Program-made: the position numbers and the translations under genes | Source: Salinivenus lutea | GTDB lineage: Bacteria > Bacteroidota > Rhodothermia > Rhodothermales > Salinibacteraceae | Length of the DNA stretch: 64,000 nucleotides | Assembly: GCA_002894685.1 (NCBI GenBank) | Contig: NCRC01000002.1 | Span: 62,001-126,000, forward strand | Direction of reading: 5' to 3' | The notes under the pieces: model-generated | What the model saw: only the letters and a program-made list of their open reading frames with translations | Told to the model about the DNA's origin: nothing | Database searches by the model: none | Shown: one piece after another, positions 49,365 through 58,390 of the stretch | Position numbering within the stretch: the first letter of the stretch is position 1 | Layout: every line of letters begins with the position of its first letter

Positions 49365-51326
49365 CTACGCCTGCGCAAACTCCTGCTTGACCACGCTGAT
49401 TTGGCTCCCTTCGAGAACCATCTGGAGCTCTCGTTCCGACAGGTCGTGCTCCACGACGTACGTCTCGTCCTTGTCGGCGTTGGTGACCTTCACATCCGTC
49501 CCCGACTTCACCTGTTCGCGCAGGTTGCGGAACTGGAGCGTGTCGCCCTGCTCGATGCTGTCGTAGGACTCATCGTCCTTGAACAGGAGCGGCAGGATGC
49601 CGAAGTTCGCCAGGTTCTGCCGGTGAATCCGGGCGTAGCTCTTGGCGATCTTGACGCGCGTGCCGAGCCAGCGCGGGGCGATGGCGGCGTGCTCGCGACT
49701 GGAGCCCTGTCCGTAGTTCGTGCCTCCGACCACGGCAAAGCCGTTGTCCTGATGCTCCATGGCGCGGTCGAAGAAGCTCTCGTCGACCTGCTCAAAGACG
49801 AATTCCGAAATCTTCGGAATGTTGGAGCGGTACGGCAGAATGCGCGAGCCGGCCGGCATAATTTCGTCGGTGGAGATGTCGTCGCCCACCTTCAGGAGCA
49901 CCGGAAGGTCAAACGAGTCCTGCAGCTCCTCAAATTCGGGGAGCGACACGACGTTCGGGCCCTTCTCCAGCTCCATGCCCTTCGCCTCCTCCTCGGACAC
50001 CGGCTCGACCAGCTGATCGGTATTGATGCTGATGTTCTCCGGCTCCTGGGCGTTCGGGTACTCCATGTCGTAGAGATCCGCCAGGTCGCGCGGGTCGGTA
50101 ATCTCGCCGGTGAGCGCGGACGCCGCGGCGGTCTCGGGACTGACGAGGTACACCGCGTCCTCCTTCGTCCCCGAACGGCCCGGGAAGTTGCGCGGCACCG
50201 TGCGGACCGAAATTTGCCCCGTGGCGGGCGCCTGCCCCATGCCGATGCAGCCGTTGCAGCCGGCCTGGTGGATGCGAGCGCCGGCGCGGGTGAGCATCTG
50301 CAGGTGGCCCGTGTTCATCAGGTTCTCCAGAATCTGGCGCGACGTCGGGTTCACGTCGAACGACACGCGGTCGTGCACCTGGTGGCCGTCCACAATCTCG
50401 GCGGCGCTGGCAAAGTCGCGGAAGCCGGGGTTGGCGGAGGAGCCCACGTAGCTCTGGTAGATCTCCTGGCCTTCCACCTCGCGCACCGGAACGACGTTGC
50501 CCGGGCTGCTCGGCTTCGCAATCTTGGGCTCGAGCGAGGAAAGGTCGATCTCCTCGTGCTCGTCGTAGGTGGCATCGGCGTCGGCCTTGATCTCGCGGAA
50601 GGCGTCCTCGCGGCCCTGACGACGCAGGAAGTCGCGAACCTCCTCGTCCGCCGGGAAGACGGTGCTGGTGGCGCCCAACTCCGTGCCCATGTTGGCGATC
50701 ACGTGGCGGTCCATGCAGCTCAGGCTGTCGAGGCCCGGACCGTAGTACTCGATGATCTGGCCCACGCCGCCGTCCACGTCGTGGCGCTCCAGCATCGTGA
50801 GAATCACGTCCTTGGCGCTCACCCAATCCGGCAGCTCGCCCGTCAGCTTCACGCCCCATACCTCGGGCATGTTAATGGTGTACGGCTTGCCGGCCATGGC
50901 CATCGCAACGTCGAGGCCCCCGGCGCCAATGGCGAGCATGCCGATCGCCCCCGCCGCCGGCGAGTGGCTGTCCGACCCGATGAGGGTCTTGCCCGGCTTC
51001 CCGAACCGCTCCTGGTGCACCGGGTGGCTCACGCCGTTGCCCGGGCGGCTGTACCACACGCCAAACTTTTTGCAGGCGCTGCGCAGGAAGAGGTGGTCGT
51101 CCGGATTTTTGAAGTCGGACTGGATGAGGTTGTGGTCAACGTACTGAGCCGACAGCTCAGTCTGGACGCGGGGGATTCCCATCGCCTCAAACTCCAGCAT
51201 CACCATCGTGCCGGTGGCGTCCTGAGTGAGGGTCTGATCCATCTCCAGCTCGATTTCCTCCCCCGTTTCCATAGAGCCCCCGACGAGGTGGCTGTCGATC
51301 AGCTTTTCAGCAACATTCTGTCCCAT
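49365..51326 (-). CDS. Aconitate hydratase, Aquifex type
   Basis: A 653-residue TCA-cycle enzyme converting citrate to isocitrate. Motifs: SDSHSPAAGAIGMLAIGAGG, MGTELGATSTVFPADE, cluster cysteines in HQAGCNGCIGMGQA, and swivel domain GGTNYGQGSSREHAAIAPR. Shorter than AcnA/AcnB and matching the Aquifex/mitochondrial-like type of about 650 residues. It holds a [4Fe-4S] cluster. Confidence 0.93.
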   Translation of the reverse strand: MGQNVAEKLIDSHLVGGSMETGEEIELEMDQTLTQDATGTMVMLEFEAMGIPRVQTELSAQYVDHNLIQSDFKNPDDHLFLRSACKKFGVWYSRPGNGVSHPVHQERFGKPGKTLIGSDSHSPAAGAIGMLAIGAGGLDVAMAMAGKPYTINMPEVWGVKLTGELPDWVSAKDVILTMLERHDVDGGVGQIIEYYGPGLDSLSCMDRHVIANMGTELGATSTVFPADEEVRDFLRRQGREDAFREIKADADATYDEHEEIDLSSLEPKIAKPSSPGNVVPVREVEGQEIYQSYVGSSANPGFRDFASAAEIVDGHQVHDRVSFDVNPTSRQILENLMNTGHLQMLTRAGARIHQAGCNGCIGMGQAPATGQISVRTVPRNFPGRSGTKEDAVYLVSPETAAASALTGEITDPRDLADLYDMEYPNAQEPENISINTDQLVEPVSEEEAKGMELEKGPNVVSLPEFEELQDSFDLPVLLKVGDDISTDEIMPAGSRILPYRSNIPKISEFVFEQVDESFFDRAMEHQDNGFAVVGGTNYGQGSSREHAAIAPRWLGTRVKIAKSYARIHRQNLANFGILPLLFKDDESYDSIEQGDTLQFRNLREQVKSGTDVKVTNADKDETYVVEHDLSERELQMVLEGSQISVVKQEFAQA

Positions 51327-51506
51327 AGTGTAGAAGCGTGGTGTTAATCAGCAAAATGCAATCGTGGCCCATTGCCGTTGATAAAATGTAACAGCCATGG
51401 ATCGAAGATGGTAGTGGCACGCGTAAAGATTTCGTGCCGGACGGGCCGAGCACGGCCCAACCGCACGCACGACTCGGTCCCCGTGACGCGCAGGGCCCCC
51501 CTCCCG

Positions 51507-52307
51507 TCAGCCTTGATCCGCCGTGCCGGCCCGCGCCCACGGCGGCGCCTCGTCCTGGAGGAACGCGTCGATCCCTGCCTGGCAGTCCTCCGTCCCGCGG
51601 GCGAAGGCGTTCATCTGCACTGCGTAGTCGAGCGCCTCCTCAAAGCCCATCCCGGGCACCTGCGCGAGCATGCGCTTGGTGAGGGCCACGGCCGTGCCGC
51701 TGGTCTCCGTCGCCAACTCCTCGGCGCGCTCGGCCACACGGGCCTCCAGGTCCTCGGGCGGCACCGCCTCCGTAAAGAGCCCCTGGTCGACGGCCTCCTC
51801 CGCCCCCACCAGTCGCCCGCGCAGCAACAGGTCGCGCGCCGCGGTCTCCCCCAGCTTGCGCCGGACGAACACCATCACGATGGCCGGAACGAAGCCAATG
51901 CGCACCTCACTGAAGCCCAGCTTCGCCTCCGTGCTCACCACCGAAAAATCGCACACCGCGGCCAGCCCGCACCCTCCACCGATGGCGTGCCCGTTGACTT
52001 TTGCGATGATGGGCTTCGGGTGCTGGTACACGAGGCGAAAGAGCTCTGCCAAGTGGCGCGAGTCCCGCTCGTTCTCGCGGGGAGAGGCGTCCCGCATGGC
52101 CCGCAGGTCGGCCAGGTCCGCCCCCGCGGAAAAGGCCGTCCCCGCTCCGGTGAGCACAAGGACGCGGGGGGCATCGTCCTCCGCCCGTCTGAGCGCGTCC
52201 TTCAGGGCCGTCACCAGATCAGCGTTCAGGGCGTTGCGCTTGTCGGGGCGGTTGAGGCGAAGGGTGCGGACCTGATTGCGGGTGGCAGTCTGAACGAGAT
52301 CGGACAT
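51507..52307 (-). CDS. Enoyl-CoA hydratase/isomerase family protein
   Basis: A 266-residue crotonase-fold enzyme from the ATG at 52305-52307. Oxyanion-hole motifs: GTAFSAGADLADLRAM and GHAIGGGCGLAAVCDF; catalytic region KLGFSEVRIGFVPAI. It may act in fatty acid or leucine breakdown (methylglutaconyl-CoA hydratase-like). A much longer frame upstream is out of family and rejected. Confidence 0.88.
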   Translation of the reverse strand: MSDLVQTATRNQVRTLRLNRPDKRNALNADLVTALKDALRRAEDDAPRVLVLTGAGTAFSAGADLADLRAMRDASPRENERDSRHLAELFRLVYQHPKPIIAKVNGHAIGGGCGLAAVCDFSVVSTEAKLGFSEVRIGFVPAIVMVFVRRKLGETAARDLLLRGRLVGAEEAVDQGLFTEAVPPEDLEARVAERAEELATETSGTAVALTKRMLAQVPGMGFEEALDYAVQMNAFARGTEDCQAGIDAFLQDEAPPWARAGTADQG

Positions 52308-52386
52308 CGTGGGGAGAGGCCGGTCGGACAAAGAGCGTGGGTGGAAAAACCTACCGGACGCTGCGCCGCTTGTCCACCGACGGCCC

Positions 52387-53166
52387 TCACGGAGCGGCGT
52401 CGGCGAGATAGAAGCGGTAGATCGGCCACACGTCGAAGACGAGGGCCAGCGCCCGATCGACGAGTTCGGGGCCGAGGGCCAGGGTCTCCTCGCGTCCAAT
52501 GTAGTGCCGCACGTAGATTCCATCCGCGGCGTCCACGCTTGCGGGCACCGCGTCGAGCGGATCCGGGTGTACGTCCTGGGTTTCGTTTGAGCCCGAGCCG
52601 CGATGCGTGTAGAACTGCCAGCGGTCCTGCGCCAGGAGGGGGTTGACGAGGTCGAGGTACGTGGCGGATGCGTCGGCCACGCGGCGCTTGGCCTGCTCCA
52701 GGAGGTCGGTGGCGTGGGCCCCGACGTACACCCCGACGGCAAACCCATCCGGGGACACCCGATGCGTGATCTGCACGTCCTCCAGCCGACGCGTCTCGGG
52801 CCGGTAGAACGACATCCAGAGGTGGTCGTGGCAGCCGCCTGCCCCGAAGTCGTTCTTGAGGAGCCGACTGAAGACGTGCTTCTCTGTCTCAAAGCCGAGC
52901 CGATTCGGCAACACCCAGTTCACCACCAGATCGTCCCGGTAGCGGCGGAAGGGATCTTTGAGGTGCTCCGTGACGCCCGGCTTTTCTTTCTTGTACTGGT
53001 CGATGTGGGGCTCCGCCCGCAGCCGGTCGAGCATCGAAAACACCTCCGGCGTCCATCCGCCGAACGAGCGATCAATGTCTTCCGGGCAGTGGAGGTCCTC
53101 CACCGGGACCGCGGCGGGGTCGCGGGCGTCGTCGAGCATTCCGTCGGGGAGAAAACGTTGTGGCAC
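52387..53166 (-). CDS. Conserved-looking protein of unknown function
   Basis: A 259-residue protein with no signal peptide, rich in aromatics (VNWVLPNRLGFETEKHVF, then HDHLWMSFYRPETRRLED). An ATG at residue 10 is a possible alternative start. Located between the enoyl-CoA hydratase and fructose-bisphosphatase genes. I do not recognise its family. Confidence 0.65.
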   Translation of the reverse strand: MPQRFLPDGMLDDARDPAAVPVEDLHCPEDIDRSFGGWTPEVFSMLDRLRAEPHIDQYKKEKPGVTEHLKDPFRRYRDDLVVNWVLPNRLGFETEKHVFSRLLKNDFGAGGCHDHLWMSFYRPETRRLEDVQITHRVSPDGFAVGVYVGAHATDLLEQAKRRVADASATYLDLVNPLLAQDRWQFYTHRGSGSNETQDVHPDPLDAVPASVDAADGIYVRHYIGREETLALGPELVDRALALVFDVWPIYRFYLADAAP

Positions 53167-53197
53167 AGCGGCGGGCCGCGTTCAATGGCCCCCGCGT

Positions 53198-54274
53198 CTA
53201 TGCGTTCGCGGACGACGACTCGGACCCGCGGCCCTCAAGAAAGGCCCCGGCCCGCTCCACCAGGGACGGACTGCCGATGTACAGCGGGGTGCGCTCGTGC
53301 AGGTCCGTAGGGTTAATGTCGAGAATCCGCTGGTGCCCATTCGTTGCGCGCCCGCCGGCCTGCTCAACGAGAAAGGCCATCGGGTTGGCCTCATACATCA
53401 GCCGCAGCTTGCCCTGCGGATGGTCGGCGGTGGACGGGTACATGTACAGCCCGCCCGTCAGCAGATTGCGGTGAAAGTCCGAGACGAACGAGCCAATGTA
53501 GCGGGCCCGAATCCGGGCCCCCGTCTCGGGATCCTTCTTTTTCAACCAGCTCAGGAACGACCGCAGCTCGGGGGAAAAGTCCTCGATGTCGGCCTCATTA
53601 ATCGAGTACATGCGCCCCTCATCCGGAATCTTCAGGTCGGGGTGCGACAGCATAAACTCCCCAATCGACGGGTCGAGGGTGAAGCCGTTGACGCCGTCCC
53701 CCGTCGTGAAGACGAACATGGTGGAGGAGCCGTAGGCCACATAGCCGGCGGCCACCTGCTCGCGGCCCGGCCGGAGCACCACATCCATCGCATCGTCCGG
53801 TTGCACGTGCTCGGGCAGGGTGTACACGCTAAAGATCGTCCCGACCGAAGCGTTGACGTCCGTGTTCGACGACCCGTCGAGCGGATCAAAAAACACGGCG
53901 TAGCGCTCCTTGGCCTCCCGATTGGGGTCGAGGGGAATGGTTTCCGGCTGCTCCTCAGATCCGACAAGGCAACACTCGCCCCCCTTCCGGAGGGCCCGCT
54001 CCAGCTCGCGATCGGCGATCCAGTCGAGCTTCTTTTGGCGCTCGTCCTGCACGTTCACCGTGCCCGTCTCGCCCCGCACGTCGAGAATGCCGGCCCGCCG
54101 AATGTTGTGGTTGATGATCTTGGCCGCCACGCTGACATCCCGGATGAGGCGGGCAAACGATCCGGTGGCGTGCGAAAACTTTTCGTGGCGGTCGATGATG
54201 AATTGCTCCAGGGTCATCAGGGACTCCGATGACGACGACTCACGGATCGACTCGGTAGAGGAGACGGACGACAT
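53198..54274 (-). CDS. fbp: Fructose-1,6-bisphosphatase, class I, copy 1
   Basis: A 358-residue gluconeogenic enzyme. Metal and substrate motifs: GGECCLVGSEEQPE, FFDPLDGSSNTDVNASVG (metal site) and LYMYPSTADHPQGKLRLMYE (substrate site). N-terminal part MTLEQFIIDRHEKF is the class I start. It dephosphorylates fructose-1,6-bisphosphate. Next to a gpsA copy and the glycerol operon; a second copy of equal length lies at 62563-63639. Confidence 0.94.
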   Translation of the reverse strand: MSSVSSTESIRESSSSESLMTLEQFIIDRHEKFSHATGSFARLIRDVSVAAKIINHNIRRAGILDVRGETGTVNVQDERQKKLDWIADRELERALRKGGECCLVGSEEQPETIPLDPNREAKERYAVFFDPLDGSSNTDVNASVGTIFSVYTLPEHVQPDDAMDVVLRPGREQVAAGYVAYGSSTMFVFTTGDGVNGFTLDPSIGEFMLSHPDLKIPDEGRMYSINEADIEDFSPELRSFLSWLKKKDPETGARIRARYIGSFVSDFHRNLLTGGLYMYPSTADHPQGKLRLMYEANPMAFLVEQAGGRATNGHQRILDINPTDLHERTPLYIGSPSLVERAGAFLEGRGSESSSANA

Positions 54275-54356
54275 GGTGCGAAGAAAAAATCTGAAAGGTC
54301 AATGAGACCCGTCCCCGCCGTGTCGGCCGGCCCAGTCGGTGATCCCGGCGGCCTCC

Positions 54357-55409
54357 CTAGTCGGTGGACGGAGACATGAGTTCGGGGCTCCCGGAGGCCT
54401 CCGGGAGCCAGTGCTCTCGCTTGGCCGAGCGGGTCATCAAGCGCTTCACCATTTCGGCGGGCTCACGCCCCTGAAAGAGAACGGAGTACACGGCTTCGGT
54501 AATGGGCATTTCGATGCCGTGGTGCTGCGCAAGGCCATAGATCGACTGCGTGGTGCGCACCCCCTCCGCCACCATGTCCATCTCGTGCAGGATGTCCTCG
54601 AGCGGCTCCCCGCGCCCGATCCGTTCCCCCAAGCGCCGGTTGCGGCTGTGCTGGCTCATGCACGTCACCACGAGGTCGCCGATGCCAGACAGCCCCGAAA
54701 ACGTTTTCGGGTCCGCGCCGATCGCCTGCCCCAGCCGACGCATCTCGGCGATGCCCCGCGTCACGAGGGCGGCCTTGGCATTGTCCCCGTAGCCGACCCC
54801 GTCGCCGACACCCGCGGCGATGGCGAGCACGTTTTTGGTCGAGCCCCCAATCTCCACCCCAGTCACGTCGGTGCTCAGGTAAATTCGCATCCGCTCCGTC
54901 ATGAAGGCCTTCTGGATGCGCCGGGCCTCCGGCTCCGTGGGCGCGGCGGCCACCAGGGTCGTGGGACAGCCCTCCGCCACCTCCTCTGCGTGACTCGGCC
55001 CGGACAGAACCCCGATTTGTTCAGTCGGCACGGCCCGGAGCGTCTCGTCGAGCACCTGGGTCATCCGGCGGAGCGTCTCGTTCTCGATGCCCTTCGAGAG
55101 CGAGACCACCCGAGTGGTCTCATCCGCGTACGGCTCAAGGGATTGGGCCCGGGGACGCAATTTCTGGGATGGCATCGTCATGCCCCACACCTGCGAGGCC
55201 GACGCGGCCTCCTGAAGGTCGGCCGTCACGTGGACGGAGGTCGGAATCGGAATCGACGAAAGGTATTGGGGATTGCGCGAGGTGCCCCGAATCGCGTCCA
55301 CCGTCTCCTGCCGACGCGCCCAAAGCGTGATGTCGCGCCCTGCGGACGCGAGGTGCACCGAAAGGGCCGTGCCCCAGCTCCCAGCACCAAACAGCGTGAT
55401 TGCGGACAT
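54357..55409 (-). CDS. gpsA: Glycerol-3-phosphate dehydrogenase (NAD(P)+), copy 2
   Basis: A 350-residue paralogue of the 45462-46496 enzyme, alike from MSAITLFGAGSWGTALSVHL to the C-terminus (SVLFQGREPAEMVKRLMTRS). Catalytic motifs GGSTKNVLAIAAGVGDGVGY and GPSHAEEVAEG are intact, so it should be active. Placed between fbp and the AraC-type regulator of the glycerol block, it may serve catabolic balance (glycerol-3-phosphate and NADH) while copy 1 serves lipids. Confidence 0.93.
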   Translation of the reverse strand: MSAITLFGAGSWGTALSVHLASAGRDITLWARRQETVDAIRGTSRNPQYLSSIPIPTSVHVTADLQEAASASQVWGMTMPSQKLRPRAQSLEPYADETTRVVSLSKGIENETLRRMTQVLDETLRAVPTEQIGVLSGPSHAEEVAEGCPTTLVAAAPTEPEARRIQKAFMTERMRIYLSTDVTGVEIGGSTKNVLAIAAGVGDGVGYGDNAKAALVTRGIAEMRRLGQAIGADPKTFSGLSGIGDLVVTCMSQHSRNRRLGERIGRGEPLEDILHEMDMVAEGVRTTQSIYGLAQHHGIEMPITEAVYSVLFQGREPAEMVKRLMTRSAKREHWLPEASGSPELMSPSTD

Positions 55410-55504
55410 AAGCGGTGTCGTCGTTCTGCGTGTTACTCAAATCCGGGGCGAGCGCCCGGGCGTGCTTTCACGTCGGGGTGGGCCCGGTAGATCCGCCGGC
55501 GCCG

Positions 55505-56428
55505 TCACCCGGACGCCGGGACAGTCGTCTCTCCCACGTCCAGCTGGTATTGCTTCGGGGTCTTTCCAACGTGCTCCTTAAACATGTCGATGAAGTAGCT
55601 GGTGCTGCTGAACCCCAGGGCGTGGCTCACCTCGGCCACCGTCGTCGCCTGATCGGTCAACAGCTCCCGGGCCCGGGCCACCCGTTGCTCTGTGATGTAC
55701 TCCAGTGGGGACATGTCGAATTCCTCACTGAAGTGGCGGTAGAAGCTCGACTTGCTCATGCACGCTTCCTCAACCAACTCGTCGATGGAGATGTGGCGGT
55801 CGAGATGCTCCTGAATGTACTGCACCGCGGCCGCAATGCCCCCGTCGGCGGAGTGGCGCGCATACCCGGTCGTCAACAGGGGGCGGGCCGGGGTCTGGAG
55901 AAGGTGGATGAACAGCTGCTGCACATTCAGGTCGATGAGCGGATGTCGCTGCGGAGGCTCCTTCTCAAACACAAACGCAATCATCTGCAGCGTGCGGTGA
56001 ATGCCCTCCGTCCGCTCAATTGAACAGTACGGCCGCTCTCGGAGTCCCCACTCGCCCTCTGCCGCCCCTGGAGCCGGGTCCAGCTCCTCCAGAAGGGCCT
56101 GGACGCGGTCGCGATTCACCTTCAAAGCAACCCAGTGGGTCGGGCTCTTCTCTCTTCCCCCCAAATACAAACGCAAAGACCGCAACGGCGGCACGAGAAT
56201 CGACTGCCCCGCCTCCAAATGCCTCTCTCGCACATCGGGCCCCCGCACGGCCGCCTGCCCCGACAGCAGACCGTAGTAGACGAGGTACGGCGCCCGCAAG
56301 GACACCGACGAGGACGGCGAACCTGTGCGAAACATCGCCAGGGTGTGCTTCCGCCCCCCACGCTGCCCCTCTCCCTCCGGAATAAAGAGCCTCCCCGACG
56401 ATCGATCGATGGCTGGCTCGTTGGCCAT
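55505..56428 (-). CDS. AraC-family transcription regulator
   Basis: A 307-residue regulator. The N-terminal part is a cupin-like sensor (SILVPPLRSLRLYLGG). The C-terminal 100 residues form two helix-turn-helices: HISIDELVEEACMSKSSFYRH, then TTVAEVSHALGFSSTSYFID and GKTPKQYQLD. Divergent from glpK, it probably controls the glycerol block. An alternative is control by the LacI-type sites in the gap (56579-56649), whose regulator is not in the window. Confidence 0.88.
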   Translation of the reverse strand: MANEPAIDRSSGRLFIPEGEGQRGGRKHTLAMFRTGSPSSSVSLRAPYLVYYGLLSGQAAVRGPDVRERHLEAGQSILVPPLRSLRLYLGGREKSPTHWVALKVNRDRVQALLEELDPAPGAAEGEWGLRERPYCSIERTEGIHRTLQMIAFVFEKEPPQRHPLIDLNVQQLFIHLLQTPARPLLTTGYARHSADGGIAAAVQYIQEHLDRHISIDELVEEACMSKSSFYRHFSEEFDMSPLEYITEQRVARARELLTDQATTVAEVSHALGFSSTSYFIDMFKEHVGKTPKQYQLDVGETTVPASG

Positions 56429-56578
56429 AAGAGTGAGTGCGTCCGATAGAGAAAAGTGAAGCCAGCAAGCGAGGAAGGGCCCGGTCCAAGATCACCGTTG
56501 GGCCCTCCTCGCTCGTCATCCAAAGGCGTACGGCCCTTCATCTTATAGCGTCAGGGTCAGCGCTCGAAAAATCGAGCG

Positions 56579-56649
56579 TGGAAGCGCTTTGGGAACATGG
56601 TGGCATTTTTCTGGAAGATCGTGTTATTCACCCTCTGAAAGCGCTTCCT
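56579..56649. promoter_or_regulatory. Two LacI-type operator-like sites between the AraC gene and glpK
   Basis: TGGAAGCGCTTTGG (56579-56592) and TGAAAGCGCTTCCT (56636-56649) are inverted copies of one palindromic site with AGCGCT at the centre, 57 bp apart. They resemble cre/LacI-family operators. They lie 117 bp and more before the glpK start codon and 150 bp and more from the AraC gene, so they can control both. The rest of this 337-bp gap shows no gene. Confidence 0.6.
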
Positions 56650-56765
56650 ATACTGAATCTCCATTCGAATGCCACCACGCGCGGCAGGCCGGGATTGCTC
56701 CCCGCGTGGGGGTGAATTCATAACTCTTCGCCTCGCACTGCACCCACCCATTTCCGCCCTCCGAT

Positions 56766-58289
56766 ATGCAGTACATTCTTTCCCTCGACCAAGGCACGAC
56801 GAGCTCGCGGGCCATCATCTTCAACCAGCAGGGGCAGATCGAAACGATCGCCCAGAATGAGTTTCAGCAATTCTACCCGAATCCAGGATGGGTAGAACAC
56901 GACCCGAAGGAGATCTGGTCCACCCAGGCCGGGGTCGCCGCCGAAGCGGTGAGCAAAGTCGGTGCGCGCCCCAAGGACATTGCCGCCATCGGCATCACCA
57001 ATCAGCGAGAAACCACGATTGTGTGGGATCGCGAGACCGGGGAGCCGGTCCACAACGCGATCGTGTGGCAGGACCGCCGCACCGCTGAATTCTGCGACCG
57101 CCTCAAGGATCAGGGCCTCGTGGACCTGTTCCAGGAAAAGACGGGGCTCGTGCTTGACTCCTACTTCTCCGGCACGAAGGTCCGCTGGATTCTGGAAAAC
57201 GTAGACGGGGCGCGTGAGCGAGCAGAACGCGGTGAGCTCGCCTTCGGCACCGTCGATTCCTGGCTGGTTTGGAATCTGACGGATGGCGAAGAGCACATCA
57301 CCGATGTCACCAATGCCTCCCGGACGCTGATGTACAACATCCGGGAGGAGAAATGGGACGATGAGCTTCTGGACATCCTGGATGTCCCCCGCTCAGTCCT
57401 TCCGGAGGTCCGCCCCTCCAGCGAAGTGTACGGAAAGACGAGCAGCAACGCCTTCAGTGCCTCCGTTCCGATCGCAGGCATTGCGGGCGACCAGCAGTCC
57501 GCCCTCTTCGGGCAGGTGTGCACGGACGTTGGCATGGGGAAAAACACGTACGGGACCGGCTCCTTCGTGCTGATGAACACCGGCGAAACCCCCGTCAAGT
57601 CGGAGAACGACCTGCTCACCACCATTGCCTGGAAGCTGGGCGATGAGCCGACGCAGTACGCCCTGGAAGGCAGCATCTTCGTCACGGGGGCCGTGGTGCA
57701 ATGGCTCCGAGACGAGTTGCGCATGATCCGCTCCTCGGCGGACGTGGAGTACCTCGCCAGCAAGGTCGACTCGACGGACGGGGTGTATCTCGTTCCGGCG
57801 TTTACGGGCCTGGGGGCGCCGCACTGGGACCAGTACGCCCGCGGAACGATCGTCGGCATGACCCGGGGCACGAACGAGTCCCACATCGCCCGCGCCGCCC
57901 TCGAAAGCATCGCCTTTCAGTCGGTCGATGTCATTCGCGCCGCGGAGGCCGACTCCGGCATTGACTTCAACGAGCTTCGCGTCGACGGGGGCGCCTCGCA
58001 GAACGACCTGCTGATGCAGATGCAGGCGGACCTGCTTGAGGCCCCTGTGGTCCGACCCCAGCTCCGCGAAACGACGGCCCTGGGCGCCGCTTACCTGGCC
58101 GGCCTCGCCGTCGGGTACTACGACAGCGTAGAGTCGATCTCGAAGCAATGGTCGGTCGACTCTCGCTTCGAGCCCCAGATGGACGCCTCCGAGGTGGAGC
58201 GGAAACGGAAGCAGTGGAACCGCGCCGTGGAGCGGTCCAAGGGGTGGGCGAAGATCCAGAAGGAAGAGGAGGCGGAGGTTGCCTCCTAA
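56766..58289 (+). CDS. glpK: Glycerol kinase
   Basis: A 507-residue FGGY-family kinase that phosphorylates glycerol with ATP. Motifs: [13 protein letters not shown] at the N-terminus, [62 protein letters not shown] and the C-terminal FGGY-type signature in [14 protein letters not shown]. Size is normal for GlpK (about 500). It starts the glycerol block, followed by glpD. Confidence 0.96.
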   Translation: MQYILSLDQGTTSSRAIIFNQQGQIETIAQNEFQQFYPNPGWVEHDPKEIWSTQAGVAAEAVSKVGARPKDIAAIGITNQRETTIVWDRETGEPVHNAIVWQDRRTAEFCDRLKDQGLVDLFQEKTGLVLDSYFSGTKVRWILENVDGARERAERGELAFGTVDSWLVWNLTDGEEHITDVTNASRTLMYNIREEKWDDELLDILDVPRSVLPEVRPSSEVYGKTSSNAFSASVPIAGIAGDQQSALFGQVCTDVGMGKNTYGTGSFVLMNTGETPVKSENDLLTTIAWKLGDEPTQYALEGSIFVTGAVVQWLRDELRMIRSSADVEYLASKVDSTDGVYLVPAFTGLGAPHWDQYARGTIVGMTRGTNESHIARAALESIAFQSVDVIRAAEADSGIDFNELRVDGGASQNDLLMQMQADLLEAPVVRPQLRETTALGAAYLAGLAVGYYDSVESISKQWSVDSRFEPQMDASEVERKRKQWNRAVERSKGWAKIQKEEEAEVAS

Positions 58290-58315
58290 CAACCACAGTA
58301 GGCGGATGCCTCTCT

Positions 58316-58345
58316 GGGCGCGACCCGACGGAGCGGGTCGCGCCC
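58316..58345. repeat. Perfect 12-bp stem hairpin between glpK and glpD
   Basis: GGGCGCGACCCG and its exact complement flank a 6-base loop (ACGGAG). No U-run follows, so it is more likely an mRNA stability or processing element than a terminator. Confidence 0.75.
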
Positions 58346-58390
58346 GGTACTGCCTCTCGTCCGATCGCACTTGTCTTTCGACTCCACTCT

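Noticed and set aside
51507-52892. 461-residue version of the enoyl-CoA hydratase
   Set aside because: The extra N-terminal 195 residues are Ser/Arg/Thr-rich and overlap the unknown gene in another frame; the domain starts at the ATG at 52305-52307.
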